From: Actinomycetota bacterium
GTDB taxonomy: Bacteria; Acidobacteriota; Blastocatellia; Chloracidobacteriales; Chloracidobacteriaceae
NCBI GenBank assembly: GCA_013298335.1
Contig: JAAFHI010000007.1
Coordinates: 1 to 19,143 of the forward strand
Length of the DNA stretch: 19,143 nt
Direction of reading: 5' to 3'
Part shown: piece after piece, positions 6,932-14,027 of the stretch
How positions within the stretch are numbered: the stretch's first letter is position 1
Layout of the letters: the number at the start of each line of letters is the position of its first letter
Made by a program: the position numbers and the translations under genes
The notes under the pieces: generated by a model
Databases searched by the model: none
What the model saw: only the letters and a program-made list of their open reading frames with translations
What the model was told of the DNA's origin: nothing

Positions 6932-7996
6932 TCATCCTCCGTAGATGAGTTTCGCGAAGTAGTGATAGAGCGGCAGTCCCACAACGATGTTGAAAGGAAA
7001 GGTGATCGCCAGCGAAGCGGTGAGAAACAGCGTTGGACTCGCCTTTGGAAGCGCCACCCGACAGGCCGCCGGAGCGGCGATGTAGGATGCGCTCGCGGCC
7101 AGAACGCCGAGAATCGTCGCGCCACCAGGCGACATGCCGCACCACTTTCCGAGCAGGATGCCGATCAGGGCATGCAGAATCGGCATGATGATGCCGAATC
7201 CGACCAGAAACGGTCCGACTTTTTTGAGATCGCCCAGGCGACGCCCGGTGACCAGGCCCGCCTCAAGCAGGAAGATGGTCAGCACGCCGCGAAACGGGAC
7301 ATCGAAGAGGGGCGAAACCTGTTCCCAGCCCCGTTTGCCGCTGACGAATCCGATCGCCAGAAAACCGAGCAGGAGCAACGTGCTTTTCCCGGCGAAGAGT
7401 TCGCGAAGCACTTCCGAAAAGGGAGCATTGTCGCTGGAAACAGAGCGCTCCTCGTGGCTTATCCGGGCAATGATGATCGCGACCAGAATCGCCGGCACTT
7501 CCATGATGGTCAGCAGACTCGGCATGAATCCTTCATACCACCCGCCTGCCACGCCGGCGGCCTTCAGGAAAGGAATCGCCTCGGGGGCATCGAATTTCAT
7601 TCCTGCCGGAAGCGTGACCGCTGCCCGCAGGGTATCGTGAAACGCGAGGGCTTCGCTGAAAGTCACCGCCGATACCGATCCGAAGTGGGCGGCAATGGCG
7701 GCGGCGTTCACGACGTCGAATTTCCCGAATTTTCGCAAAAGGAAATAGCACCAGACCGGGATGCAGACCCCGAGACCGATGGCGGCCAGACCGGGACGCC
7801 AGAACTCGGCGAAGGTACTGATGGAAAGTTTGTAACCGCCCTTCATTCCGATGGCGACCAGCAGGTAGATGGTGAGCGTGGTGTAGAGTTCTTCGGGGAA
7901 TTTCAAATCGCTTTTCACCCGGGTCGCGACTACCCCGAGAATGAAGGCAAGGCACATTGGCGCGAGCAGACTCGCAAAGAGGGCGTGGTTGTCCAT
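6932..7996 (-). CDS. sbtA: SbtA-type sodium-dependent bicarbonate transporter
   Basis: A 354-residue polytopic inner-membrane protein of the SbtA family, whose characterised members import bicarbonate with sodium. Alternating hydrophobic helices run through the whole length in two similar halves. Family features include FPEELYTTLTIYLLVAIGMKGG (about 33-54) and, near the end, GGATILGVLAASASYIAAPAACRVALP and NIVVGLPLYHYFA. The start at 7996 is the first ATG. A TTG at 8020 would add eight residues, and neither has a clear ribosome binding site, so the exact start is uncertain. It lies 93 bases after the carbonic anhydrase gene and its stop overlaps the sbtB start region, indicating one operon and translational coupling to sbtB. 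Confidence 0.92.
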   Translation of the reverse strand: MDNHALFASLLAPMCLAFILGVVATRVKSDLKFPEELYTTLTIYLLVAIGMKGGYKLSISTFAEFWRPGLAAIGLGVCIPVWCYFLLRKFGKFDVVNAAAIAAHFGSVSAVTFSEALAFHDTLRAAVTLPAGMKFDAPEAIPFLKAAGVAGGWYEGFMPSLLTIMEVPAILVAIIIARISHEERSVSSDNAPFSEVLRELFAGKSTLLLLGFLAIGFVSGKRGWEQVSPLFDVPFRGVLTIFLLEAGLVTGRRLGDLKKVGPFLVGFGIIMPILHALIGILLGKWCGMSPGGATILGVLAASASYIAAPAACRVALPKASPTLFLTASLAITFPFNIVVGLPLYHYFAKLIYGG

Positions 7997-8089
7997 GGCG
8001 AATTTCGTGTCGTTCCTCAATCAAAAAGTGATGGTGGAGAACGTTCCGGAATCGCGGCGAAAACATTTCCGCCACAATTCCGGGAACGG

Positions 8090-8824
8090 CTACTCAATCA
8101 GGTTGACCTTGCCGGTTTCGAGATCGTAAACCGCACCGACGATTTTCAGTTTCCCGTCGCGAACCCGTTCCGCGAGCACGGGTTCGAGGCCCTTGAGCTT
8201 CTCGACCTGCATGCGGACGTTTTCCCGGACCGCGTTCTCGACCGGGTCGCCGGGCATGCTTTTGGCCCTCTGCGCGGCGGGTTTGATCTCGTTGATGAGC
8301 GTGACGATGTGGCCGGGGACTTTGGGCAGTTCGACGGCGGCCTTCACCGCCCCGCACTTGGTGTGGCCGAGAACCACAATGAGGTGCGCGCCGAGCACTT
8401 CCTCGGCGAATTCCATGCTGCCCCACGAGGCGTAGGTCGAAACCTGGCCGGCGGTGCGGACGATGAACAGGTCGCCGAGGCCCTGATCGAAGATGATTTC
8501 ATTCGGCACCCGCGAATCGGAGCAGCCGACGATGATGGCGAAGGGCTTCTGCCCCTTGGCGGTTTCCTTGATCCGTTCGATGTCCTGGCGTGGATGCACC
8601 GTTTTACCCGCGACGAACCGGGCGTTGCCATCGACCAGCGCTTTGAGGGCGGCGGCCGGGTCGGCCTGGAGCGCCTCGTTGCTCGGCTGGTGGGGCGGGG
8701 GGGGAGTTTGATCCGCGGCGCGGCCAGGCTGCCCCGCGAGGGGGAGGCACAACAGACCGATCAGACCGAGAAAGATGAGGGGGCGGACACACGTCCGGCG
8801 AACGCTGGCAATCGAAAAGGCCAT
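8090..8824 (-). CDS. Exported beta-class carbonic anhydrase
   Basis: A 244-residue beta-carbonic anhydrase, which interconverts carbon dioxide and bicarbonate. Zinc ligands C101, H154 and C157 are in VGCSDSRVPNEIIFDQ and VLGHTKCGAVKAA. The D103-R105 pair of the active site is intact, and RTAGQVSTYASWGSMEFAEEVLGAHLIVVLGH is typical. Residues 1-37 form an export signal: basic VRRTCVRP, hydrophobic LIFLGLIGLLCLPLAG, then GRA before a Pro-rich linker. The enzyme is therefore predicted to be periplasmic. It is first in an operon with sbtA and sbtB, so it probably makes bicarbonate for SbtA or balances pools at the membrane. GGAG lies about 10 bases before the ATG. Confidence 0.93.
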   Translation of the reverse strand: MAFSIASVRRTCVRPLIFLGLIGLLCLPLAGQPGRAADQTPPPPHQPSNEALQADPAAALKALVDGNARFVAGKTVHPRQDIERIKETAKGQKPFAIIVGCSDSRVPNEIIFDQGLGDLFIVRTAGQVSTYASWGSMEFAEEVLGAHLIVVLGHTKCGAVKAAVELPKVPGHIVTLINEIKPAAQRAKSMPGDPVENAVRENVRMQVEKLKGLEPVLAERVRDGKLKIVGAVYDLETGKVNLIE

Positions 8825-8913
8825 CGCTTAGATTCTCCGAAGTTGTAGGATTGAAGGACGCCGCCGGGACACACCTCGTCCGGGTTTCGCCGCTTGAGGC
8901 CACAATGGCACAA

Positions 8914-8942
8914 AGTAAAAATATGGTTCTGTGGTTTGTCGA
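8914..8942 (-). promoter_or_regulatory. Candidate promoter of the carbonic anhydrase-sbtAB operon
   Basis: On the minus strand TCGACA (8937-8942) and TTTACT (8914-8919) are 17 bp apart, matching five and four of six consensus bases. The local A/T-rich patch supports it. The leader would be about 80 bases. Confidence 0.35.
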
Positions 8943-9070
8943 ACCGCGCCGCACGTGCTAGCCTCGCCAGTTATAAGCGGATACGTTCCGGTCGGCCTCG
9001 ATTCCCGTAAGCTCTTTCCCTACAGTGCTTTTCGATAGTCACCCCACACCGACCGCCTGAGACTCAATTC

Positions 9071-10702
9071 GTGTCTGGAAAAACCAAAGCTCCCGCATCG
9101 CGTCGCATCGCCGCCATCGACATCGGGTCGAACTCGCTTCACCTGATCGTCGCCGAGGCGCGCCCAGGCCAACGCTTCCACATCGTCGAGCGCGAAAAGG
9201 AAATGGTTCGCCTCGCTGCCGGAACGCTCCACACCCACCACATCTCGCCCTCCCGGATGGACGCCGCCATCGCCACCCTGCGCCGGTTCGCCGCGCTCGC
9301 ACAGGCGCTCGACGCGTCGCCGATCATCGTGACCGCCACGAGCGCGGTCCGCGAAGCCTGGAATCGCGAGGTGTTTCTGCGCCGGGTGGAACGCGAGACC
9401 GGACTCCAGATCGAAATCCTGCCCGGCGTCGAGGAAGCCCGCCTGATTGCCCTGGCGGTCAACGAAGTAACCGATTTCAAGGGGGAGCGGGCGCTCATCA
9501 TCGACATCGGCGGCGGCAGCACCGAGTTCATCCTGACGCGGGGCGAAACGCCCGACTATCTCACTTCGGTCAAGCTCGGGGCGGTCCGGCTGCACGAACA
9601 GTTCCTGAAGAAAAACGATCCGCCGACCAAATCCGACGCTGAGGCGCTGACGACCTACGTCCGGAGCGGTCTGGTGCGGACGGTCCGTGAAATCAAGGCC
9701 TCCGGAAAGTTCCGCCGGGTCATCGGAACGTCAGGGTCCATCCTCGGGCTGGCCGCCGCTTTACAGCCGTTTTCAGGGGATTCCGACGGCAAAACGCCTC
9801 CCAGGGCGGTTTACGGAGAAAAACTCTCCCTGAAGGCTTTGGAACCACTCAACCGCCAGCTCCAGCGGATGTCGCTCAAGGAAAGACGCAAGGCCCCCGG
9901 CGTGGACGGCCGCCGGGCCGACATCATCGTCGCGGGCGGCCTGCTGCTCGAAACGATCCTGCGGGAACTCGACATCGCCGAGCTGACGACCTGCGACTGG
10001 TCGCTGCGGGAGGGAATGATCCTGAACTACCTGCACGAGCACGCCCCGGAGATGCTCGCGGCCAAGGCGACCGAGGATGCCGCGGCGGGCGTCCGGATGC
10101 GAAGCATTCTGTCGGTCGCCCGGCGGTACGACTACGAGGCGGTCCATTCCCACCACACGGCCAAACTCGCGGGCCGCATCTTCGACGGGACGAAAGCGCT
10201 CCACGGCCTCGGGGCGGTCGAGCGCGAGTGGCTGGAATACGCCGCGCTGCTCCACGACATCGGGTACCACATCTCGCACGGCAGCCACCACAAACACGGG
10301 ATGTACCTCATCCGCCACGCCGATCTGCCCGGCTTCCACACCGAGGAAGTCGCGGTCATCGCCAACCTCGTCCGCTACCACCGGGGATCGCTGCCGAAAC
10401 GCAAGCACGAGGATTTCGTCCGGCTCTCGCCTTCCCGCCAGGCAACGGTCCTGAAGCTCACCGCCATCCTGCGCCTCGCCGATGCCTTCGACCGGCGGCA
10501 TCAGGGGGTCGTGGACGATCTCGACGTCCGGCTGCGCGGCAAGCGGATGACGGTCACGCCGCTGACCGCGAAACCCTGCGACCTCGAAGTCTGGTGCGCG
10601 GCGCGGGCGGCGGAAACGTTCCAGGGCATTTTTCCGAATGTCGAAGTCGAACTCCGCAAACCGTCCGCCGGAGGCGCGTCAGCCACCGCCACCGGGCGCT
10701 GA
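9071..10702 (+). CDS. Ppx/GppA phosphatase with C-terminal HD domain
   Basis: A 543-residue exopolyphosphatase / pppGpp phosphatase of the ASKHA fold. The first phosphate loop is AAIDIGSNSLHLIVAE (D17, S20, N21), followed by TATSAVREAWN (88-98). The catalytic glutamate region is LPGVEEARLIALAV (E121 or E122), and the second glycine loop is LIIDIGGGSTEF (D145). Residues about 345-510 are an HD-type metal phosphohydrolase domain with H362, H395-D396, H406-H409 and H437, as in the long Ppx/GppA form. The family removes terminal phosphates from polyphosphate or pppGpp in the cytoplasm; which one is preferred cannot be told. The start is GTG at 9071, the first codon before the conserved strand, with only a weak ribosome binding site. 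The gene is divergent from the carbonic anhydrase operon and convergent with dnaA across the origin-like region. Confidence 0.93.
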   Translation: MSGKTKAPASRRIAAIDIGSNSLHLIVAEARPGQRFHIVEREKEMVRLAAGTLHTHHISPSRMDAAIATLRRFAALAQALDASPIIVTATSAVREAWNREVFLRRVERETGLQIEILPGVEEARLIALAVNEVTDFKGERALIIDIGGGSTEFILTRGETPDYLTSVKLGAVRLHEQFLKKNDPPTKSDAEALTTYVRSGLVRTVREIKASGKFRRVIGTSGSILGLAAALQPFSGDSDGKTPPRAVYGEKLSLKALEPLNRQLQRMSLKERRKAPGVDGRRADIIVAGGLLLETILRELDIAELTTCDWSLREGMILNYLHEHAPEMLAAKATEDAAAGVRMRSILSVARRYDYEAVHSHHTAKLAGRIFDGTKALHGLGAVEREWLEYAALLHDIGYHISHGSHHKHGMYLIRHADLPGFHTEEVAVIANLVRYHRGSLPKRKHEDFVRLSPSRQATVLKLTAILRLADAFDRRHQGVVDDLDVRLRGKRMTVTPLTAKPCDLEVWCAARAAETFQGIFPNVEVELRKPSAGGASATATGR

Positions 10703-10789
10703 AAAGCGGTCCCTCAAGCAGTTTCTCAACTTCACCGAAAACGCCCTTTTACTATTGTTTCTAGAACAGAAATTTTCATTCATGGGTCC

Positions 10790-10825
10790 TAGTAGTAGTA
10801 ATAGGGCCTGTGGAAATGTGGAAAA
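10790..10825 (-). promoter_or_regulatory. Basal origin unwinding element: DnaA boxes, GC cluster, DnaA-trios
   Basis: Read on the minus strand: TTTTCCACA (10817-10825) abuts ATTTCCACA (10809-10817, sharing one base), then GGCC (10805-10808), then CTATTACTACTACTA (10790-10804), i.e. five DnaA-trios. In Bacillus subtilis this order (box, GC-rich spacer, trios 3'-GAT-5') loads DnaA onto one strand and opens the duplex. Opening here would proceed toward lower coordinates, into the A/T-richer stretch near 10745-10785. Confidence 0.8.
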
Positions 10826-10900
10826 CTTTTTGCAAGTTACTGCTTCCAAAAGGTTTATGCCTGAGAAAATCCTGTGCAAAAAGCTGTGGAAAAAAACTGG

Positions 10901-10965
10901 CCCGCTGTGGAACCTGTGGAACCTTTGACACATGGCCGAAAGGGTTCCACAGGTTCCACAGCGGG
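10901..10965. repeat. Long perfect inverted repeat inside the origin region
   Basis: The 23-base arm 10901-10923 (CCCGCTGTGG...GGAACC) is perfectly complementary to 10943-10965. Three more pairs (TTT 10924-10926 with AAA 10939-10941) continue past a single bulged G, leaving a 12-base loop. Each arm is two CTGTGGAAC units, i.e. eroded DnaA boxes. It separates the convergent ppx/gppA and dnaA genes and could also act as a two-way transcription barrier, though no T run follows. Confidence 0.85.
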
Positions 10966-11009
10966 TCCACAGGGAGTTTTCCACAGATCTGTGGAAAACC
11001 TGTGTAAAT

Positions 11010-12392
11010 CTATTTTAATGAACTAATTAGGTTATTGATGAGCCTGTGGAAATCGCCCTGGGTGCCGTAGAGCCCGGCGATCTTCTCGCAACTGTGCATG
11101 ACGGTCGTGTGGTGCTTGTTTCCGAAGTTCCGACCGATCTCGGGAAGGCTGTGCGGGGTCAGTTGCTTGCACAGATACATGGCCACCTGGCGGGGGACGG
11201 CGATGTTGCGCGAGTTGTTTTTCGACTTGAGGTCGTTCGGGCGCAGGCCGTAGTGGTCGGCCACGACGCGCTGGATCATCTCGATCGTGATGGCCCGTTC
11301 CTCTTCCTCGATATTGAGGACTTCCTTGCAGAGTTCGATGTCGATCGGGCGCTTCTTGAGCGAGGCGTAGGCCACCAGCCGGATCAGCGAGCCTTCCAGT
11401 TCGCGGATGTTCGACTTGATCTTTCCGGCGATGAACAGCGCGACGTTGTCGTTGAGGTCGATCTTTTCGATGTCGGCCTTGCGCTTGAGAATCGCGACCT
11501 TGGTTTCGAGGTCGGGCGGCTGGAGGTCGGCGATGAGGCCCCATTCGAACCGCGAGTGGAGGCGTTCTTCCAGGGTCGGAATCTCGCGCGGCGGGCAGTC
11601 GCTCGAAATGACGATCTGCTTCTGGGCGTCGTAGAGCGCGTTGAACGTGTGGAAGAACTCTTCCTGCGTCCGTTCCTTCCCGGCGATGAACTGGATGTCG
11701 TCGATCATCAGCACGTCGATTCCGCGGTACTTTTCGCGAAAGGCCTGGGCCTTGTCGTACCGGATCGCGTTGATGAGTTCATTCATGAACTTTTCCGACG
11801 AAATGTAGACGAGCCGCGTATGCCGGTCGCGCCCGCGCACGGCGTGTCCGATGGCGTGCATGAGGTGCGTCTTGCCGAGTCCCACCCCGCCGTAGACGAA
11901 GAGCGGGTTGTAGGTGCGCGACGGCGATTCCGCGACCGCGAGCGAGGCGGCGTGGGCAAACTGGTTGCACGAGCCGACGACGAAGGTATCGAAGGTGTAT
12001 TTCGGGTTGAGCGGCAGTTCGAGGGGTTCGATATCGACGATCCGGGCCGCCGGAATGTTTTCCGTTTCGGCCAGCGAGAGCGAAAGCTGTCCGTTGCCGA
12101 TGAATGCCGCGCCCTTTTCGGGCGGCATGGAGTGTTCGTCAGCCGCTTCGCCGCCGGTCACGACAAAATCAACCCGGTGGCCGTCGAGACCGACCGCGCC
12201 GAGGGATTCTTCGAGAATGTCGCCGTAACTTTCCGAAATCCAGTTTTTGTAACTGACCGTCGGAACGCCGAAAAAAATCGTGCCGTCGTGCGCGGAGTGA
12301 AGCGTGACCGGCCTGAACCACGTGTTGAAGCTCTCGTGGTTGAGCCGTTTTTCGATCTCCTGCATCAGGGCTGACCACTTGTCTGCATCCAT
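11010..12392 (-). CDS. dnaA: Chromosomal replication initiator DnaA
   Basis: A 460-residue DnaA, normal length. Domain I (about 1-80) carries [23 protein letters not shown]. Domain II is a short linker (about 80-125). Domain III is the AAA+ ATPase: Walker [10 protein letters not shown] (168-176), Walker B VLMIDD (227-232) and the arginine-finger segment HSRFEWG (R281). Domain IV (about 376-460) binds DnaA boxes, with [14 protein letters not shown] and the signature [11 protein letters not shown] (424-434). The start at 12392 is chosen because AAGGGG lies just upstream and domain I begins there. The open frame continues to 12479, but that stretch translates DnaA boxes and the promoter. No dnaN, recF or gyrB follows; the 3' neighbour is the origin region. 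Confidence 0.97.
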   Translation of the reverse strand: MDADKWSALMQEIEKRLNHESFNTWFRPVTLHSAHDGTIFFGVPTVSYKNWISESYGDILEESLGAVGLDGHRVDFVVTGGEAADEHSMPPEKGAAFIGNGQLSLSLAETENIPAARIVDIEPLELPLNPKYTFDTFVVGSCNQFAHAASLAVAESPSRTYNPLFVYGGVGLGKTHLMHAIGHAVRGRDRHTRLVYISSEKFMNELINAIRYDKAQAFREKYRGIDVLMIDDIQFIAGKERTQEEFFHTFNALYDAQKQIVISSDCPPREIPTLEERLHSRFEWGLIADLQPPDLETKVAILKRKADIEKIDLNDNVALFIAGKIKSNIRELEGSLIRLVAYASLKKRPIDIELCKEVLNIEEEERAITIEMIQRVVADHYGLRPNDLKSKNNSRNIAVPRQVAMYLCKQLTPHSLPEIGRNFGNKHHTTVMHSCEKIAGLYGTQGDFHRLINNLISSLK

Positions 12393-12439
12393 ATCGAACC
12401 CCTTGAACCCGTTGCTCGAAAAATGGTTTCGAATTACTG

Positions 12440-12536
12440 ATTCTAAAGCGGAAAATAAGTTTTTCCACAACTTTTCCACAGGAATCGGGAAGGGTTGTGG
12501 AAATCTTGAGCAGTATCTCTAAGTGACTGTGAATAA
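12440..12536 (-). promoter_or_regulatory. dnaA promoter region with DnaA boxes
   Basis: Forward TTTTCCACA boxes lie at 12461-12469 and 12472-12480. Reverse boxes lie at 12496-12504 (TGTGGAAAT) and 12528-12536 (TGTGAATAA, consensus TTATTCACA). A good minus-strand -10 sequence TAGAAT is at 12440-12445, and its -35 area falls on the paired boxes, suggesting that DnaA represses its own gene. This also forms an upstream half of a bipartite origin. The remaining DNA to the VWFA start at 12730 holds an isolated AAGGAG-ATG (12597) opening a frame that continues into the VWFA gene out of phase. I see no second gene there. Confidence 0.65.
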
Positions 12537-12729
12537 AAGGCTTACAGAAGAAAATTGCTCATGTGGCAGGCGGGCAGACTACCATAAGGAGCAATTATGG
12601 ACAAGAGAAATCCACAGCTTCGGAACTTTCCCGGCGGGTCGGGCGTGGACAACCCGTACCCCCTTTGCGACAATCAATCGGCGGACGATTTTCAGAAAAA
12701 ATCCCTTTATCCCACGAGGAACGACGACG

Positions 12730-13761
12730 ATGGCCACCGCTTTCTTTCGGAAGACGCTCCGGACCGCGACCATTTTGACCCTTTCCGGCCTCGTCGCCGG
12801 CGCGACGGCGACCACGCACCCGGCTTTCGCCGCCGCCGCCGCCCGCGGCCAGGAACGTCCCGGGAAAAAGCCGCCCCGGCCCGATGCCCCGACCTCGGGA
12901 CAGGACCCGAACGACACCATCAAGGTCGGTACCGACCTGATCGTGATGGACGTCTCGGTTTTCGATGCCGGAAACCGCTTCGTCGCCGACCTCAAGCAGG
13001 ACCAGTTCAAGATTTTCGAAAACCAGATCGAGCAGAAGATTGAATACTTTAGCCGCGATGAAGCCCCGGTCAGCCTCGGGTTCGTCATCGACACGAGCGG
13101 CTCGATGCGGTCGCGCCGGAACGAAGTCGTCGAGGCGGTCAAGATTCTCACCCGCTCGGCGAAGCGTGGCGACGAGTACTTCATGGTGGATTTCAAGAAC
13201 AAGCCGGAACTGGTTGAGGAATTCACGCCGCGCGCCGCCGATATTGACGACGCGGTCGATAACATCGTCTGGAGCGGCGGCACCGCAATGGTCGATGCCA
13301 TTCAGGTTTCGGCGGAATACGCCAACAAGGAAGGGAAGAACCGACGCAAGGCGATCATCGTGATTTCCGACGGCGATGATCGCGACAGCTACTTCAGCCA
13401 CGGCCAGATCGTGAAACTGATGCAGGAATACGACGTCCAGGTCTACATCATCGGCATTACCGACGACCTCGACGGCGACGGGGGCATCTTCAAGAAGTCC
13501 AGCAAGGCCAAGGCAACCGGACTCATCAACCAGATTGCGACCGAAACCGGCGGTCGGTCGTTTTTCCCCCGGACGAACACCGAAATCACCGAAATCGCCC
13601 GCCAGATCAACGCTGATCTTCGCACCCAGTACTCGATCGGGTTCGTCTCGACCAACGACAAGAAGGACGGGACGTTCCGGAAAATCGTCATCCGGGTGGA
13701 CGACGGCAAGCGGAAGCTCGTTCCGCGGTCCCGCAACGGCTACACGGCCCCGAAGGGATAG
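12730..13761 (+). CDS. Exported VWFA-related protein (acidobacterial type)
   Basis: A 343-residue secreted protein with a von Willebrand factor A domain. Residues 1-36 are an export signal (FFRKTLRTATILTLSGLVAGATA ... AFA), followed by a Pro/Gly-rich linker. Residues about 64-110 form the short N-terminal strand unit DLIVMDVSVFDAGNRFVADLKQDQFKIFENQ typical of 'VWFA-related Acidobacterial domain' proteins. The VWA domain (about 115-325) has an intact metal-binding MIDAS: DTSGS (121-125), T185 in SGGTAM and D214 in ISDGDD. Such domains bind protein partners through a divalent metal; the partner is unknown. GAGGA lies 9 bases before the ATG; an in-frame ATG at 12523 lies among DnaA boxes and is not used. 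DnaA-box clusters lie at both ends of the gene. Confidence 0.92.
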   Translation: MATAFFRKTLRTATILTLSGLVAGATATTHPAFAAAAARGQERPGKKPPRPDAPTSGQDPNDTIKVGTDLIVMDVSVFDAGNRFVADLKQDQFKIFENQIEQKIEYFSRDEAPVSLGFVIDTSGSMRSRRNEVVEAVKILTRSAKRGDEYFMVDFKNKPELVEEFTPRAADIDDAVDNIVWSGGTAMVDAIQVSAEYANKEGKNRRKAIIVISDGDDRDSYFSHGQIVKLMQEYDVQVYIIGITDDLDGDGGIFKKSSKAKATGLINQIATETGGRSFFPRTNTEITEIARQINADLRTQYSIGFVSTNDKKDGTFRKIVIRVDDGKRKLVPRSRNGYTAPKG

Positions 13762-13786
13762 AAAGACATTCGGGAGGCCGAGGGCC

Positions 13787-13984
13787 TGTGAATAATCCCG
13801 AATCAGGGTTGTGGAAAACTTGTGGAAAACTTGTGGAAAATGAAAACGGAGACATCCAGGCCGATGTCTCCGTTTTTGTTGGAAAGCAAGAACAGGCTTC
13901 AAAAACCGTATGATTCACCGATTTCCTCAAGTAGTTTCAAGGAGAGGAAAATTTCCACAAGGGCTGTGGATAACTTGTGGAAAA
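13787..13984. promoter_or_regulatory. Second DnaA-box cluster, downstream of the VWFA gene
   Basis: Seven boxes lie within 198 bases: 13787-13795 (TGTGAATAA), three TGTGGAAAA at 13810-13818, 13821-13829 and 13832-13840, ATTTCCACA at 13951-13959, TGTGGATAA at 13965-13973 (exact TTATCCACA) and TGTGGAAAA at 13976-13984. A terminator sits in the middle. The three middle boxes are spaced exactly 11 bp, one helical turn. No DnaA-trio is seen. It may be an extra origin part or a DnaA-titrating site. Confidence 0.8.
13843..13877. terminator. Bidirectional rho-independent terminator
   Basis: AAAACGGAGACATC (13843-13856) and GATGTCTCCGTTTT (13863-13876) form a perfect 14-bp stem with a 6-base loop, flanked by A and T runs so it works in both directions. 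It serves the VWFA gene and possibly the convergent TetR gene. Confidence 0.92.
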
Positions 13985-14002
13985 CTCGGATAAACCCCGG
14001 AA

Positions 14003-14027
14003 GTAACATAGTTTGCCGGAATGTTAC
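14003..14027. repeat. GTAACAT/ATGTTAC inverted repeat at the tetR-type gene end
   Basis: GTAACAT (14003-14009) and ATGTTAC (14021-14027) are perfect complements 11 bases apart, and the second arm overlaps the stop codon of the regulator gene. The motif ATGTTAC occurs again at 14771-14777, upstream of the same gene. It could be a small hairpin or a binding site. Confidence 0.4.

Larger units (their letters stand above)
10735..11009. other. oriC: Putative chromosomal replication origin (oriC) beside dnaA
   Basis: The non-coding gap between ppx/gppA and the end of dnaA holds an A/T-richer stretch (about 10745-10785), five DnaA-trios, a GGCC cluster and many DnaA boxes. Reverse-orientation boxes (TGTGGAAAA type) lie at 10809-10817, 10817-10825, 10885-10893 and 10990-10998. 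A forward TTTTCCACA lies at 10977-10985. Weaker variants are at 10873-10881 and 11001-11009, and eroded ones (TGTGGAACC) fill a long hairpin at 10901-10965. Location next to dnaA and the order of elements match the downstream half of the Bacillus subtilis origin. Strand asymmetry could not be computed here. Confidence 0.82.

Noticed and set aside
6911..8848. A 645-codon open frame on the plus strand across the carbonic anhydrase-sbtA-sbtB operon
   Set aside because: It is antisense to three clearly recognised genes, is rich in Arg/Asp/Glu/Gly as expected from high-GC codon bias, and has no ribosome site or family features.
11046..12374. A 442-codon plus-strand frame opposite dnaA
   Set aside because: dnaA is certain on the other strand; this frame is a compositional shadow with no recognisable domain.
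12393..12479. N-terminal extension of DnaA to 12479
   Set aside because: The extra residues translate DnaA boxes and the -10 element; a ribosome site precedes the ATG at 12392, where domain I begins.
12597..13043. ATG with a strong AAGGAG site opening a 148-codon frame
   Set aside because: Most of it overlaps the VWFA gene in another frame and is Arg/Asp/Pro-rich. A short leader peptide is possible but not supported.
13843..13877. Considered as part of an origin structure because it lies among DnaA boxes
   Set aside because: The stem, short loop and flanking A/T runs are those of an ordinary two-way terminator.
12595..13902. A 435-codon minus-strand frame opposite the VWFA gene
   Set aside because: The plus-strand protein has a signal peptide and intact metal site; the antisense frame runs through DnaA boxes and a terminator.
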